Positions 45,251-57,324 of a DNA stretch of 64,000 nt are shown here, piece by piece. The notes under the pieces are model-generated. The model was not told the origin of the DNA. It searched no databases and saw nothing but the letters and a program-made list of their open reading frames with translations. This stretch comes from Haematobia irritans. Its lineage: Eukaryota; Arthropoda; Insecta; Diptera; Muscidae. Numbering within the stretch: the first letter of the stretch is position 1; each line of letters begins with the position of its first letter. The stretch covers positions 55,866,066 through 55,930,065 of the forward strand of contig NC_134400.1 of NCBI RefSeq assembly GCF_050003625.1, written 5' to 3'. A program made the translations under genes and the position numbers.

Positions 45251-45615
45251 TATTTGGTACTAGAACCAAATTAAACTATAGTCTTATTTTACATTACTTT
45301 CTATCATCATGTAAAACGTTATTTATTAATGACTTCGTAGATTCCTCTTATTTTTAAATGATTTTCAGTACGAGCTACAAATTTTTTAATAATTTTTGTA
45401 ACATGGATTTATTAGAGACATGTCGACTTCTTACATTCGTTAGAATTTTCTTTTAATTAATTTCATGACTGAAGACAAAACTAATTTTCTTTCTTTGCAT
45501 GTATTAAACATAAAAGCTAATAATAAATTTTATTTCTTTAATTTCTTTTTAGGTAAGTGAAGAACCAATTATAATTGTATAGAAGTTCCATAATCGATTT
45601 CGTATCAGAAAGTCA

Positions 45616-45671
45616 TTACTCCGTACGTTTACGCCTACGAGGTTGGTCCAATGGCTCTTCAATTTTGCCGC
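45616..45671 (-). CDS. Candidate last coding exon
   Basis: On the minus strand an acceptor CCCTTAG is followed by a short frame ending EEPLDQPRRRKRTE then TAA, with AATAAA about 90 bp downstream. Codon-like composition stands out from the AT-rich DNA. It can join the small upstream exon at 45724-45760 in frame. The C-terminal basic stretch would fit a nuclear localisation signal. Short and unrecognised. Confidence 0.25.
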
Positions 45672-45723
45672 CTAAGGGAATAAAGATAAAAATAGAAGTA
45701 CAATAGTACTTACTTGCTCTTAC

Positions 45724-45760
45724 AATGCTCTTTAAAGCGCTCGTGAAACGAAACACTTAT
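45724..45760 (-). CDS. Candidate small internal exon
   Basis: The minus-strand frame ISVSFHERFKEH lies between an acceptor-like GGTCAG and a donor GTAAGA. With phase 1 it joins the 45616-45671 frame. The evidence is the two splice sites and matching phase only; the frame could also extend further upstream for a few codons before meeting stops. Confidence 0.2.
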
Positions 45761-47259
45761 CTGACCACCCACGTTTGTGACATAAAAATAATTGCGCAAA
45801 ATTCACGGTTCTATTAAGCAGAAAGATGGACTTTATGCTGAATACGAAAAAATACATTGCGACAGATGTCCTTTAGACCAACAGCCTAGCAAAAATGTAA
45901 TTTTCAACTAAAATTTGAAAACGTCGATATTGATTTTTTAATAGATAATTGTCGGCCGCCGAATAGACAAATTTATATCGGATTAGCCGTCAAGCCGCCG
46001 CGGGAGGCAAAAAATTAATGTCAGCCGCCGCCGACAAAAATGGGTCGGCTTTATTCTCTGACACTATATGCACTAAAGCCTATTTATTTCTATTTTGGTT
46101 CATTGAATTATTATGTTTTGAGAACATTTTCTTGCCTTTAAAAATGTTTCATGTTCTTTAGTTAAATCAACTAAAAAAGATGGATGCACAAATGAGGCAT
46201 AAAAACTTTGTAAATTCGTGTCTCCCACAAAATATTTCATAATTCCCCTTCACGAACTTCGTATGGTTCTAAATACATTTTTGCAATTTTGAATTCCAAT
46301 TTTCTCTTTCAAACTTCAAATTTTTCTTTAACAAGTGAAAAAAAGTAATTATGTCTAATAAATTTTCATGAATTTGTCGAAAATTTTTTACTTATTTTTG
46401 TGAAAATAAAGTAAAATTCAATTTTTTGATTGACAGTGAATTAGACCAACTTTATTTTGACAAAAGGTCGATTTTCGACATTTTATCGCTGTAGTCTGAA
46501 ACAAGCATTTTTTTATTTCGGCCATGTGGGTGCATTGATTTAAAGTAATTTGAATTTTAAAGCTGAATTCTATCTCATCGTGAATCGCTCAAAAAGAAAA
46601 ATGCTGGTAAATTCGGCAAATGGGAGGTACATCCATATTTTACACAATCGGTTTCGGCTTCTTCCTTCGGCCAATCAATGGTTATTGGCCGCGAAATTCT
46701 GTATTTACATTAAGATGTCAATGCATTGACTTTTCAATGATGGAAGTCATAAAAACTCTTCAAGAGTAGTTCAAATATTTTTTTTTACTTTTTTTTTGTT
46801 TTTGTTGCATACAATTTGTTAATATTAAAGTAGATCACTCGAAACATATTCAATTATACATTATAAGTAATTCGGTCACGTCTTCGCAAGATTAACATGC
46901 TTACCAAAATAATATACATAATTCCCGAGAAAAAAAAGGAAAATAGTCCTTAGATCAAGGAAATTATCTTTGGATTCGTTTTAACACTGTCTGATTTGTC
47001 ACACCTTTATCAACTGAAAATGACCTAGAAGTTTTTCATATTTAACTATGAGCAAAATGCTTAAGGGGCTGACAAAGTAAAGTGCCACTATACATAGGCA
47101 TTTGGATAATATTGTACATGCTTGTGACCACAAGAGATCTGAAAATCATGAGGGGGAAAAAGGCCCCTCATGATTTGTGGTTTGTTCTTGAAGGAATTTG
47201 TATACCCGGATATAGAGACGTTGAAATATTTTGCTTTCCCATAGATAGTAGCATGGTAG
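45761..47259. other. AT-rich non-coding stretch
   Basis: No gene seen. A GCCGCCG-rich patch at 45950-46035 (GTCGGCCGCCG, AAGCCGCCGCGGGAGGC) is unusual against the background but is not a recognised feature. Confidence 0.4.
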
Positions 47260-48180
47260 CATCTTAAAGTTGGTCACATACTCATCATCTGTTTTTGTCA
47301 GTAATTTTCCCTCAGAATATGTCGTCGTCTGTATTTGGCCACATAAAAGCTACGAGACATGTTTATGCTTGCAGCATACAAACACTTCCAAAATGCAAGT
47401 GTGCGGAGATGAGATAGGCACTAAGCCAGTTCTTCTGCCGGGCTGATTTTTGGACAGACTTTGTGAGTCAATGGATGTTACATCCTCCTGTTGGAGTTTT
47501 TATCATCAGTCTAGGTATAGAATGCGTTTCTCGGCCTCTAATTGAAGGGGGTTTTGCAAATTCTTGTTGTGTTGTGATTTTTGTATTTCTATGGCCAGTT
47601 TTTCATCATCGTCATCATCACCTTTGCCATCAACATCCACACTGATTTCTATTACTTTCTAAAATGCAGACTCCGATACTCACGTACACATTTTTGCTGC
47701 CATACAATTGTGTTAGGCTAGAATCTATGAGCTCCCATACCTCTGTGGCGCGTAATGCGGCATTCATGGTGTCAGTCTACTGGTTGTCATTACTTCTGCT
47801 GGCAGTTGGTATTCTCTTCATCATCTTCTCTATTACTATATTAGGCTTTGTCGCGTCACGCTTACTTTATCCTCTTTGCCAAGTTTGTTAACGTCTAAGC
47901 TGTGAACCATGTAGAATTGAGTTTCTTTGGCATTTTGTAGGCCAACGACTTGTGGTGCAATTGTGATTGCAGCTTTTTACTTATATGGCTGGTGGCTTCT
48001 TCACCCCAACCTTCCCCATGGTTATCATCACCATTATCCCCATCATCAACATCATCATCGCCAATGTCCCCGTCGAGAAATTCAATGTGAATGCACCAAC
48101 ACTTGGACTACCAACAAAACATGCAACTCTCCAGTCTTAGACAGAACCTTTGCTCTGGCTTTAAAAATTCCATAATACAG
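47260..48180. other. Non-repeat island, candidate regulatory DNA
   Basis: Less AT-rich, with CATCATCACC/CATCGTCATCATC runs near 47605-47630 and 48025-48060. Short ORFs of 60-82 codons (47463, 47664, 47927) do not resemble proteins I know. Confidence 0.35.
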
Positions 48181-48605
48181 TATGCGCAAAAAGTTTCACT
48201 ACGGTAACAAGGATTTGATTACAAATGATTACAAAAATATTAAAGACGACTATTGTACATTGGGATGATAATTTGAATAGTTAGCTGAAACACACATTAT
48301 GCCATATTAGATATTTTTCCGTTGCGATCCAGTAGCAGAAAATTGACATTTTCATCGATTTAACATAAAATTAAATTCGCCTGATCAAATAACAAAATAG
48401 GTATTTTTGATTTTATTAAAAAACAAAACTCGGAAATCTTCCGCCATACTATGTAGGGTTTGGAAATTTTTGTATTTCTATTTTATTTTCCAATATTCGG
48501 TTTTTATTTTGTCTCATCCCCATATGCTCATATCCCCTGATTGTGAATGCAATTCAATTCCGCAATCTCGGTGTTCTACTCTCCATACTCACCGAAATCT
48601 TCGTA

Positions 48606-48800
48606 AAAAAATGTTCACAAAAAATTTTCCAATTAAAGTCTTAATTGAGTTTTAAAAAATATTCAATTAAAAATTTAATTGGTTCAATAAATTTTTTAAT
48701 GGAAACAAAAATCAATCATAAAAATTAATAGTATCAATTAATTTTTTAATTGATATTATCATTTCTGTGATTGGCGAGATTTCAACTAATAAATTAAACT
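48606..48800. mobile_element. AATTGA-palindrome element, reverse orientation fragment
   Basis: TTTTCCAATTAAAGTCTTAATTGAG to AGTATCAATTAATTTTTTAA and CATTTCTGTGATTG, split here, is the reverse complement of the family at 49.4-49.6 kb. Confidence 0.6.
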
Positions 48801-49069
48801 AAATAAAAATAAATAAGGATATTAATTTCCAGTGTATATAATGCTAAATTTTGCCTCTTGAAATCCTGGGAAACTGCATGAGATAATCTGGTTTTGCATA
48901 TCAAACATTCATATGAACTAAAAAAATCGGAAGGCAAATCAGTTATTTTACATATTTAATTAAAATACTAACAATCCCTTTTAACATAATACTGTATTAA
49001 TCAGCTATGAAATTATTGGCACTGTTAACTGCCAAAATATCAAAATCGAAAACAGTGTAACTGACTTTT

Positions 49070-49800
49070 ATACCTTGCGCCACACTGTGGAACAGGGTAT
49101 TATAAGTTAGTGAATATATTTGCAACACCCAGAAGGAGACGAGATAGACATAGGACGTCCTTGACAATATTGCTCAGGGCCGGCCCCTGAGTCGATCTAG
49201 CCATGTCCGTCTGTCTATGAACACAAAGTCTAGGTAGCAATTTTACCATAAATTTGGCACAAATATATGTTTTGGGTTAGAATAGAACCCTATTGATTTT
49301 GAAAGAAATCGGTTCAGATTTAGGTATAGTTTGCATATGTATCTTTCGTTCGATATGCATTAACATTGCAACTACACACAAACAAATTTTTTTCTGGTTC
49401 AATCACGAAATTAATTGATCCAATTAATTTTTTAATTGAAATGTCTTCAATCACAGAAATGATAGTATCAATTAAAAATGAATTGAAGGTCAATTAAAAA
49501 ATTAATTGATACTATTAACTTTGTGATTGATTTTTGTTTCAATTAAAAAATTTGTTGAATCAATTAAATTTTTAATTGAATATGTTTTAAAACTCAATTA
49601 AAATTTTAATTGGAAAAATTTCCGTGAAATTTTTTTCTGTGTATGCATGCCAAATTTGGCTCAAATCGGTTCAGATTTAGATATAGCTCCCATATATATG
49701 CTTTTCTGATTTCGGCAAAAATGGCCAATATATCAAAATTTTCCTTGTAAAATCGCTACTTCCTCTACTTCCAATACATATATATCTACCGATAAATCAT
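49070..49800 (+). mobile_element. Dispersed fly repeat (family D2), interrupted
   Basis: It opens CACACTGTGGAACAGGGTAT and TATAAGTTAGTG. It then has CCCAGAAGGAGACGAGATAG, a CTGAGTCGATCTAGCCATGTCCGT block, and TTTGGCACAAATATATGTTTTGG. The interior is interrupted at about 49378 and resumes at about 49647 with TTTGGCTCAAATCGGTTCAG. The ATCGGTTCAGATTTAG strings link it to family C. This repeat type is widespread in higher flies. No protein is encoded. Confidence 0.65.
49378..49646. mobile_element. AATTGA-palindrome element, nested copy
   Basis: CACACAAACAAATTTTTTTC at the left and AAATTTTTTTCTGTGTATGC at the right, with the order TTCAATCACGAAATTAATTG, ATTTTTTAATTGAAATG, CACAGAAATGATAGTATC. It interrupts the D2 repeat. 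Rich in AATTAATT and TTTTAATTGA palindromes. Non-coding. Confidence 0.7.
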
Positions 49801-49879
49801 AAATACACTTATGCAAAGTTGCCTAAAAAATTGTTCAGATTTAAATGTTTCCCAAATTTTTTTACTAACAGTGTGTTAG

Positions 49880-50170
49880 TTGAATCAATTAAGACCTGGA
49901 TTTTACAATTAAAATCAACTAAATTTATAATTGAACAATTAATATCGATGTTAATCACAAAAGAATTGATTGTATCCAGTTTTTTATACTAAGTCTTGCA
50001 ATCAACACCATTAAATATTTTTTTTATTGAATGAATCAATTTTTTAAACAAGTACATTTTTTATGTTGAAGTAGTTCTGTGCTTATGATCACCATTTTCG
50101 CGATTAAAAAAATTCAATTAAAAGTTAATTTCATTAATTTTAAATTAATTTTAATTTAATTTAATTTTAT
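49880..50170. mobile_element. AATTGA-palindrome element, decayed copy
   Basis: GTTGAATCAATTAA, AATTGAACAATTAATATCG and TTTTAATTTAATTTAATTT strings fit the family loosely. Ends not defined. Confidence 0.35.
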
Positions 50171-50209
50171 TTTTGTATGTCCTAACACTTTTGATCATGC
50201 ACTGTATAT

Positions 50210-51130
50210 TTTGACCCTGTATACATCACTTGTTATTGTGTACATCATTTTCCCAACTGCATTAATTTCCCCTCTGTTCAATTTTGTTTTATAAACTCTG
50301 GCTCTTTTTTCCTACTGCTTCTTCTTCCTCCAGATGGTCGGCTGTGAGTGGATTGCCGGCTGACTGCTAAGCTTTAGACGCTACACGGATGATAACCATG
50401 TATGCCACCATTAGAAATGAAGTAGTCTGTATCGTTTGGTACCTTTTATTTGTCTCTTCGGAAAAATCATTGTCGGTAGAAATGATTGTGTTGGTGTTGG
50501 CGGCGTCTGAGGCTTTGGAAGAGAGATGTTTGTGTATATATATGCCGGGTTTTTGGTGTCGGTCACTACCACCACTTCACAGAATTCATTCACATTTGCA
50601 CTCCTCAATTCTTCCCTAACCCTCCATCACCTTCCATTCGTTTTGCCTCATTTTCTCGACAACATTGTATTTTTGCGAAATCCCGCCAGGCCGCTTTCGC
50701 CTCTTAGGTATGCAGCACACAGCAAATGCATCTCAAAAGTGCAACCAGTGAAGCCCCAATAGTTCTAGGGGTTTTATGTTCATGCATTTACTCCCTTTGG
50801 AGTTTTTGTTGTTGCTGCTGCTTTCTTTTAATAGGGAGTTCTTTTGTAATGTGTGGTGTGCTTTTTTTCTGCAATGCGATGTCGCTTATTGAAATTTTAG
50901 CTTCTCTCTGGTTAAAGAGGCTCGAATTGTGTGCATTTTTTATCCCTGGCACTCGTAGTGAATAAGGGGTGCTTAATCGCCTTCCGTTTTTTGTTTTGTT
51001 CATTTGGCAAAAGTCAGAGAGGAGTTGCAAATGTGTTTTTTTTTTGTATTTTCAATATTTTAGGTTTGATGTGTTTTCTCACCTCACTTTTATATTGGTA
51101 TATCTTTAAGAACCAATAAAATGGTCTACG
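50210..51130. other. Non-repeat island, candidate regulatory DNA
   Basis: Moderate complexity with GGTGTTGGCGGCGTCTGAGGC and GTTGTTGCTGCTGC. Overlapping short ORFs occur on both strands but none resembles a known protein. Confidence 0.35.
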
Positions 51131-51312
51131 TAATGGTTAGTTTGTTCAGTTCAAATACATTATTTGTTGTAGTTAGCCTAAGTTTCCTATGTAAATTCGA
51201 ATGATACTTATACATTTGAATTTATAACACTCTTCTCATTTACCCGAAGTTCCTGCCAACCGAACCTAATGTATTTTTTTTTGTAAATTCATTTAAATTT
51301 TCATTTTAAAAC

Positions 51313-51563
51313 AAGTTTTTTTTTTCTGATTCAATCACGAAATTTATCAGAGAAATGATAGTATCAATTAAAAAATTAATTGAAAGTCAATTATAAAGTT
51401 AATTGATCCAATTAAAAAATTAATTGATACTATTAATTTTGTTTGATTGATTTTTGTTTCAATTAAAAAATTTGTTGAATCAATTAAATTTTTAATTGAA
51501 TATATTTTTTTTAACAATTAAAACTTTAATTGGAAAAATTTTCGTGAAATTTTTTTCTGTGTA
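51313..51563. mobile_element. AATTGA-palindrome element, copy
   Basis: TCTGATTCAATCACGAAATT to GAAATTTTTTTCTGTGTACT, in the same order as the 49.4-kb copy, with a small deletion after CACGAAATT. Confidence 0.7.
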
Positions 51564-52350
51564 CTCCATACAAACTACAAACAGTTATGACATGAAACTG
51601 TAGTGGGCAATTAGAAAAGTAATCATGGAATGGATTACTAGTATTTGGCGAAGCACAAGTTTGACTTTTGCGAAATCCAAAACCAGAGCCGAAGGTAAAA
51701 TAAATACTCTTCACGTTCGCTTAGTTTTTTTTTAATGTAAAAAAATCAATTTTTAAAATAGAGATCAAATCAGCAAATCGCATCGGATCGAATTGTACAT
51801 ACTATATCAATTGATTCATGAGCATTAATTGTCAGACGTGCAAATACAGTTAACTTCAACATTTATACTGAAACAACTCTGCACCCAGAAAAAAGTGACC
51901 CCTTCTTTAAGTTTAAATGAACTCATTGTGAAGAAAGTTGAACTTCGTATAGCGCCAAAGACATTTTTATTTGTTTGAACGATGTGATTTTCTTAGAAAT
52001 TAGGAATAATGCATTCCATATATTAGTTAACATTTTCCTATATTTATATACCACTATACTAAAGAATGAAAAAATTTAACTAATTTGAATTCATATATGG
52101 AATGATTTTATTGAAATTTTTTTCATTCATTTCGACAAATCTTACACATTTGTGGTAAAACTTTTACTTCATAATTAGAACTGCTTACCTTCGTTTTTAA
52201 ATACAATTTTATTTATTTCTATAAGCAATTTTATCTTCAATAAAAGACATGTTTTATTAATATATTGAATATATTTATTAAGAATCAACAGCATCGAATC
52301 TCTTTGAAATATTAGTTTATTACTCCACTATTTCCAATTTCCGTGTGATA

Positions 52351-52362
52351 TTATCAACTGTA
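52351..52362. repeat. SINE target-site duplication, left
   Basis: TTATCAACTGTA, repeated at 52712-52723. Confidence 0.9.
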
Positions 52363-52711
52363 GGTTAGGTTAGGTTAGGTTATGTGGCAGCCCGATGTAT
52401 CAGGCTCACTTAGACTATTCAGTCCATTGTGATACCACAGTGGTGAATTTCTCTCTTATCACTGAGTGCTGCCCGATTCCATGTTAAGCTCAATGACAAG
52501 GGACCTCCTTTTTATAGCCGAGTCCGAACGGCGTTCCACATTCCAGTGAAACCACTTAGAGAAGCTTTGAAACCCTCAGAAATGTCACCAGCATTACTGA
52601 GGTGGGATAATCCACCGCTGAAAAACTTTTTTGGTGTTCGGTCGTAGCAGGAATCGAACCCACGACCTTGTGTATGCAAGGCGGGCATGCTAACCATTGC
52701 ACCACGGTGGC
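52363..52711 (-). repeat. tRNA-derived SINE, full length with 12-bp target duplication
   Basis: On the minus strand it begins GCCACCGTGGTGCAATGG with a GTGGTGCAATGGTTAG A-box and GGGTTCGATTCC B-box, an internal pol III promoter. A body of about 230 bp follows. The 3' tail contains CAATGGACTGAATAGTC and AGTCTAAGTGAGCCTG and ends in CCTAACC repeats. TTATCAACTGTA flanks both sides, the mark of LINE-mediated insertion by target-primed reverse transcription. The tail matches the LINE at the right edge for 39 nt. It inserted into the TIR element 51882-53678. The minus-strand frame of 68 codons in it is a shadow. Confidence 0.9.
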
Positions 52712-52723
52712 TTATCAACTGTA
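52712..52723. repeat. SINE target-site duplication, right
   Basis: TTATCAACTGTA, identical to the left copy. Confidence 0.9.
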
Positions 52724-53118
52724 AAACGCACTTTTTCTTCTTCTTGTACTTTTCACTTTTAATAAGTTGCTGCCTAACGATTTTGTCCTCCTTTTACAAT
52801 TTCAATACCTACAAATATAAAAAATCATAAAACATTTTTGTTGCAAAAGGTTAGCGTCACTGAATATTACCTGATAATTGAAGATTCCAAAATGAAGACA
52901 AATGAAAGGGTTGTTATTCTGCTGGTGTTTTCTTTCTTTATACACTATCACGAACATTGATAGATTTATTTAAAAAAACGAAAATTTTTCTCACTAATTT
53001 AAAATAACAAATATTTTATATATTTTATTTGTTATTTATTATATTATTTTACCATATTATTTTTTAACAATCTCTCCGTATACCAAAACAACGCGATTCC
53101 AACTAAAAAAACAACCGA

Positions 53119-53182
53119 CGCGCAAATATATCGATTACACCCACGCGCAAACACATCGATTACGATGACAGGTATCGATTAC
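53119..53182. promoter_or_regulatory. ATCGATTAC motif cluster
   Basis: Three ATCGATTAC copies at about 25 and 19 bp spacing, two of them inside an ACGCGCAAA-containing tandem unit. The core ATCGAT resembles the DREF binding site (TATCGATA). It may be the promoter of the enclosing element; function not shown. Confidence 0.3.
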
Positions 53183-53678
53183 AGGTAGACAATAGAAATT
53201 TAGGAAAATTTCCTATATTCTAACAAGTGTGTTTCCTTAAGTTTTGAAAGGATTGCATACTTCTTAGTACGAATGAACTAAAATATTTTTCTATGCCAAG
53301 TGTTGTTCGTATGTATGAAAAACTTTCTATTGTAAAGGAAGTCGCAATTATCATTTTATAAGAAATTTTACTAATTTTGAGGAAACTTCGTTTTAGTTCG
53401 GTTTTTGTTTATTTTTACGAATGCTTTGTTATCGGTGAATAAAATTTTCTTTTTCAGTAGTAAATTCTTATACCCAGCGAAGAAAATAGTATGAGTAAAA
53501 TTCCATGCCTTATTCTAGTTAATAAACTATTCCTAACTGCTTACAGTTTAGGATTTTTTTACTGAAACGAGTAAATTTTATTATTTTTCACAAAAATTTA
53601 CCTTAATGGAAATAAAATGGATAAACTATATTGATGAAAATTTTTTCCTTTAGTTTCGAAGGCACTTTTTTCTGGGTG

Positions 53679-56600
53679 TGTTAGCATTAACAATGTTCCA
53701 TCCGCTTAGTCCAATTTTGGCATTCATCTTGAAAAAATAACATTTCTTTATTTTTGGGTTTTCAAATTTTATGTAAACATATTTCAAACAATATTAGCAC
53801 AGTTTTTATAAAACTTTAAATTTTATTTTTGAGTCTAAGTACCACAGAACGTCGTCTTCAGAATATAGACCAACTTTTCTTATGGCTTTGTAACTATAAT
53901 AATATTTAATATGTTTGACTTCTGAAAAGAAACAAACGTGGTTTTCCTTTTTTCTTCTTGTTTGCAAGCAAGTACAGGAATGAATTTTAAACATTGATTA
54001 TATACACTAACCTAAGCTCTGAGTTTTTAACATTAAATATAGTTCGAGTCAAATCTATCACACTTGCTAACAAAATATCAAAATCCAAAAACAAACAATG
54101 TTATGATGAGTACAATAGCGAAAAATTTGCTATGCAAAAAACTAACGAACAGCTATTTTAGTGAGAATAACGTGTCATATCTCTCAATGTGAGAATAGAA
54201 TGGAGATGTACAAAATTATTATTGTATTTGTGAGATAACTATCATAATAAATATATAGACCAAATTAACCTATGTTAGCATGTGAAGTATTTATATACGT
54301 AATAACATTTTATGAGAAATTTAACATTAGATAAAAACATAATAATTCTGTTAATGATTGTGTCTGTAATTGGCGCTGCTACAACGTATATTTAATGGTC
54401 TGCCGAGAAATTGAGAAGTGTCACATATATTTTACGGAAAAGTTAAAAAAAATGTAACTGATAACTCCCAAAAACGAATGATTCTTATATATAAATAGGT
54501 TAGAAACCATAGTTTTTTATATTTATTTTCACAATTTATTATGATAGTAAATAAAAAAATAAACAAAAACTTCAAGTGAAGTGAAAATTAAATCCGTCTC
54601 CATTTTGGGATGTACATTAAAAGCAAGCAAGAACTTCCAATATTATTTGCTGGGATATTATTAGGACCATTTATGAGAACAAATTTTCTTGGTTAACAAA
54701 ATTTTCCAATTTATGCAATATTTTTCTCGAAAAAATATTTTTTCGCCAAACAACATCACATGCATAATTTCTGAAAAAGTAACATGGTTACAGATAAACA
54801 TTTTGCTCTTCCAAATATGTTTGAGGTGATAATATTCCTTTTTTGGGTTGCCTGAGCACCATCTTACGTTTCTCTCTCCCTCTATCTTACCATTCTATTT
54901 GTAGTGAAAAACTCGAAAATTGATTTACGTTGACTTTTCAATAATAGAAATAATCAAAAACCGAATTTCTAAATTGTAAAAAATCGAGAAATCCAATAAT
55001 CGAATAGTCAGTCAACATGTTGAAATATCGAAAAGTTGTCTTGAAAGTTGACTTTTCTAAAATTTCAAAAAGTCGATTTTTATTCTAATTACAATTGTAT
55101 TATTAATTATTATTATTTATTCTAATTACAATTGTATTATTAATTAATTATTATTTATACTGCAGGTTACGAAACTTGAGGAGTATTTTTTTTCTCCAGC
55201 TTCTTTTTCTATTCTCCTCTTCTAAAAGTCAAGGTCTTCTTGAACAGTGACAAAATTTGAATATTAATTCGAAATTACAGAATTCTCTTAAGATGGCAAG
55301 ACTATAAATAATAAATAATAAAAAATGCAAATTTAAACCCACACTTGGATTGGCTTTGTCCGTTCCATCATTAGCAGGTGCTTCTCAAGATTGTCTGCAC
55401 ACTTAAATGCTACTGTTACCGTAGAAGGGCATATCTTCAATTTAGCTAATCCAAACTGATTTTGTACATCTGTGGCCACGTACAAACTGAGAGATCATAC
55501 AAATGCAATTTTACAGCTTCCCATTCCGAAATACGTAAAATAATTCTGTCAAACTGATGTGTGATTTATCACCGTTTCAGACATTCATTTGAGTGGATTG
55601 TGACAACTTCATTTGCATAAAGCGTGCCCAGTATGAACATTTGGAACATTTAATTTCAGGGAAAGTGATTCATTTTCACCCGGCATTTTATTGTATAAAA
55701 ATCGATTAACTGCAAAAAGGAAACAAAAAATTATGGTGTCGATTAAATATTTTTAAGTCTTGTTTTGAGCGACATATCCATATTAAAGAAGGTGTGGTAG
55801 ATGATGATGATCATGTTGGATGGGAGTGGAGGGGAGGACAAAGTGGTACAAGTATTTAATAATTCACAAATTCACAGTTAAGATATAATCAAGACTGAGG
55901 CTATTTAGTGAAATTCTTGAGTTTAGAACCGGTTAATGTGTTCTGCCTCTATTACCAAAGTGAGACGAGTCAACTGAAAGGTTGTTGAACTGATTGCTTC
56001 GAAAAAATTCTCCTAATACCAAATGCTTCGTTTTCAAGTCATTGGGGAATATGATTTTTATTTATGAATAATCATTCGCTGGTGTATCAAGCACATTTAA
56101 GAGTTCATCTTTTTCTCATCTCATCTGACATCAATTATGTGACATTTGCGATTACGATACATTGAAAATTATTTTACAGTGAAAACGTTGACAAATGGAC
56201 GCCTATACCTTGTCCATATTTGGGAGATGTCCATTTATGAGAGGTTAATTTTAGTGTGATTAGTAATCATCTTAACCATTATCCACTTTTGAGATTTGAC
56301 CGCTTTTCAGAGTATTCAAGTTTCAGAGGTTTCACTGTGGTTGTTAACTCTAATTAAATTTGTGTGCCAATTAAATCAACAAAATGTTTCCCAGCAAATA
56401 CTGGGTAAGTAGTTGAAGTGAAAGCTGTTCATTAAAATCAATTGTGCCAAACTTCCAGCAATACCGTATGCTACGGAGTAATGGCTTACCATTACCGTAA
56501 TTCTTCGATTACCATACATGACATTTTCATGTAACAAATATAGTTTGTTTATTTCTTGCAAATTACATTTTCTAATCGCTTCTGTAATTAGAAAGTTGAA

Positions 56601-57142
56601 ATGTTCCAAATATATATATTTTATATTTTTTTTTCTGTTTCGTTAATACCATTAGATTCCACAGCTTGATGGGTTGTGTCTGTGTATTAAGTGAATAACC
56701 CAAGATAATTATAGAAACTATTCTAAATATATCTTCAATATTTTTGGATACAAATTTTATTTTCAGTTCATTAATATCTTTACCGACATTATTCGATCAA
56801 ATTATGTCTGACTATTTATAAAGACAAAGGGAGTGAAATAAATCTTTGGTTTTTGTATCGTTTATACATGGGTCATTAACGCATTCCACTAATGGATTTT
56901 GTGTCGTCATTGGCTATTGTTCTCTTTACGCCCTTATTTGGTGGGGCTACATAGTAGTCACATTTATGTTTTGATATTGAAATCACCTAATTCCACCTTA
57001 GTTTTGTTGTGAAAATGGATAACAATCAATGCAACAGCTAGAATTTGCTTACTTGTTTTATTGTTCTAATTTTTGTAGACCCTTTTTCGGTCTTAGTCAT
57101 TTCTATTCACGACAAGATGTGAGTTGACCAGTCAAAATAACA
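53679..57142. other. AT-rich non-coding stretch
   Basis: No recognised gene. A 37-bp tandem pair (TCTAATTACAATTGTATTAT at 55084 and 55121) and an ATACTGGGTAAGTAG repeat terminus near 56399, shared with 28.76 kb, are the only structures noted. GAGGTTTCACTGTGG near 56330 is a Tc1-like terminus fragment. Confidence 0.4.
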
Positions 57143-57166
57143 AAAAAAAAAAAAAAAAAAAAAATA
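57143..57166 (+). repeat. Poly-A tract
   Basis: A run of A of about 24 bases with no clear LINE or SINE upstream. Confidence 0.85.
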
Positions 57167-57324
57167 ACAGTTGGATTTTTTTTTATTGATAAACCTGGTT
57201 TTGATGTTATATATATTTTTTTGTTATTTGTTAGAAGCCAACTCAGTTAACTTGATTATATATCCAGTTAGCAACGTGTGAGTTTTCCAAAGAGTTATCA
57301 ATGTTATTGTGGTACAAACAAAAA

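Larger units (their letters stand above)
51882..53678. mobile_element. 1.8-kb TIR element (CACCCAGAAAAAAGTG ends), carrying a SINE
   Basis: CACCCAGAAAAAAGTG at 51882 and CACTTTTTTCTGGGTG ending at 53678 are perfect 16-bp inverted repeats. TG flanks both sides. Without the 361-bp SINE insertion the element is about 1.4 kb. No transposase is recognised. The interior holds three ATCGATTAC motifs near 53130-53182. The related insertion at 62367 also has TG flanks. Confidence 0.7.

Noticed and set aside
45541..45590. Plus-strand terminal exon after TTTTTAG
   Set aside because: Only nine codons, begins with a donor-like GTAAGT, no upstream partner.
52363..52382. TTAGGT repeats as a telomere or interstitial telomeric repeat
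   Set aside because: They are the reverse complement of the AACCTAACC tail of the SINE, bounded by its target duplication; flies also lack canonical TTAGG telomeres.
52850..52920. Minus-strand exon with a donor CAG/GTAATA and a following short terminal exon
   Set aside because: The upstream frame closes within a few codons, it lies inside a TIR element, and similar splice-like pairs arise often in AT-rich DNA.
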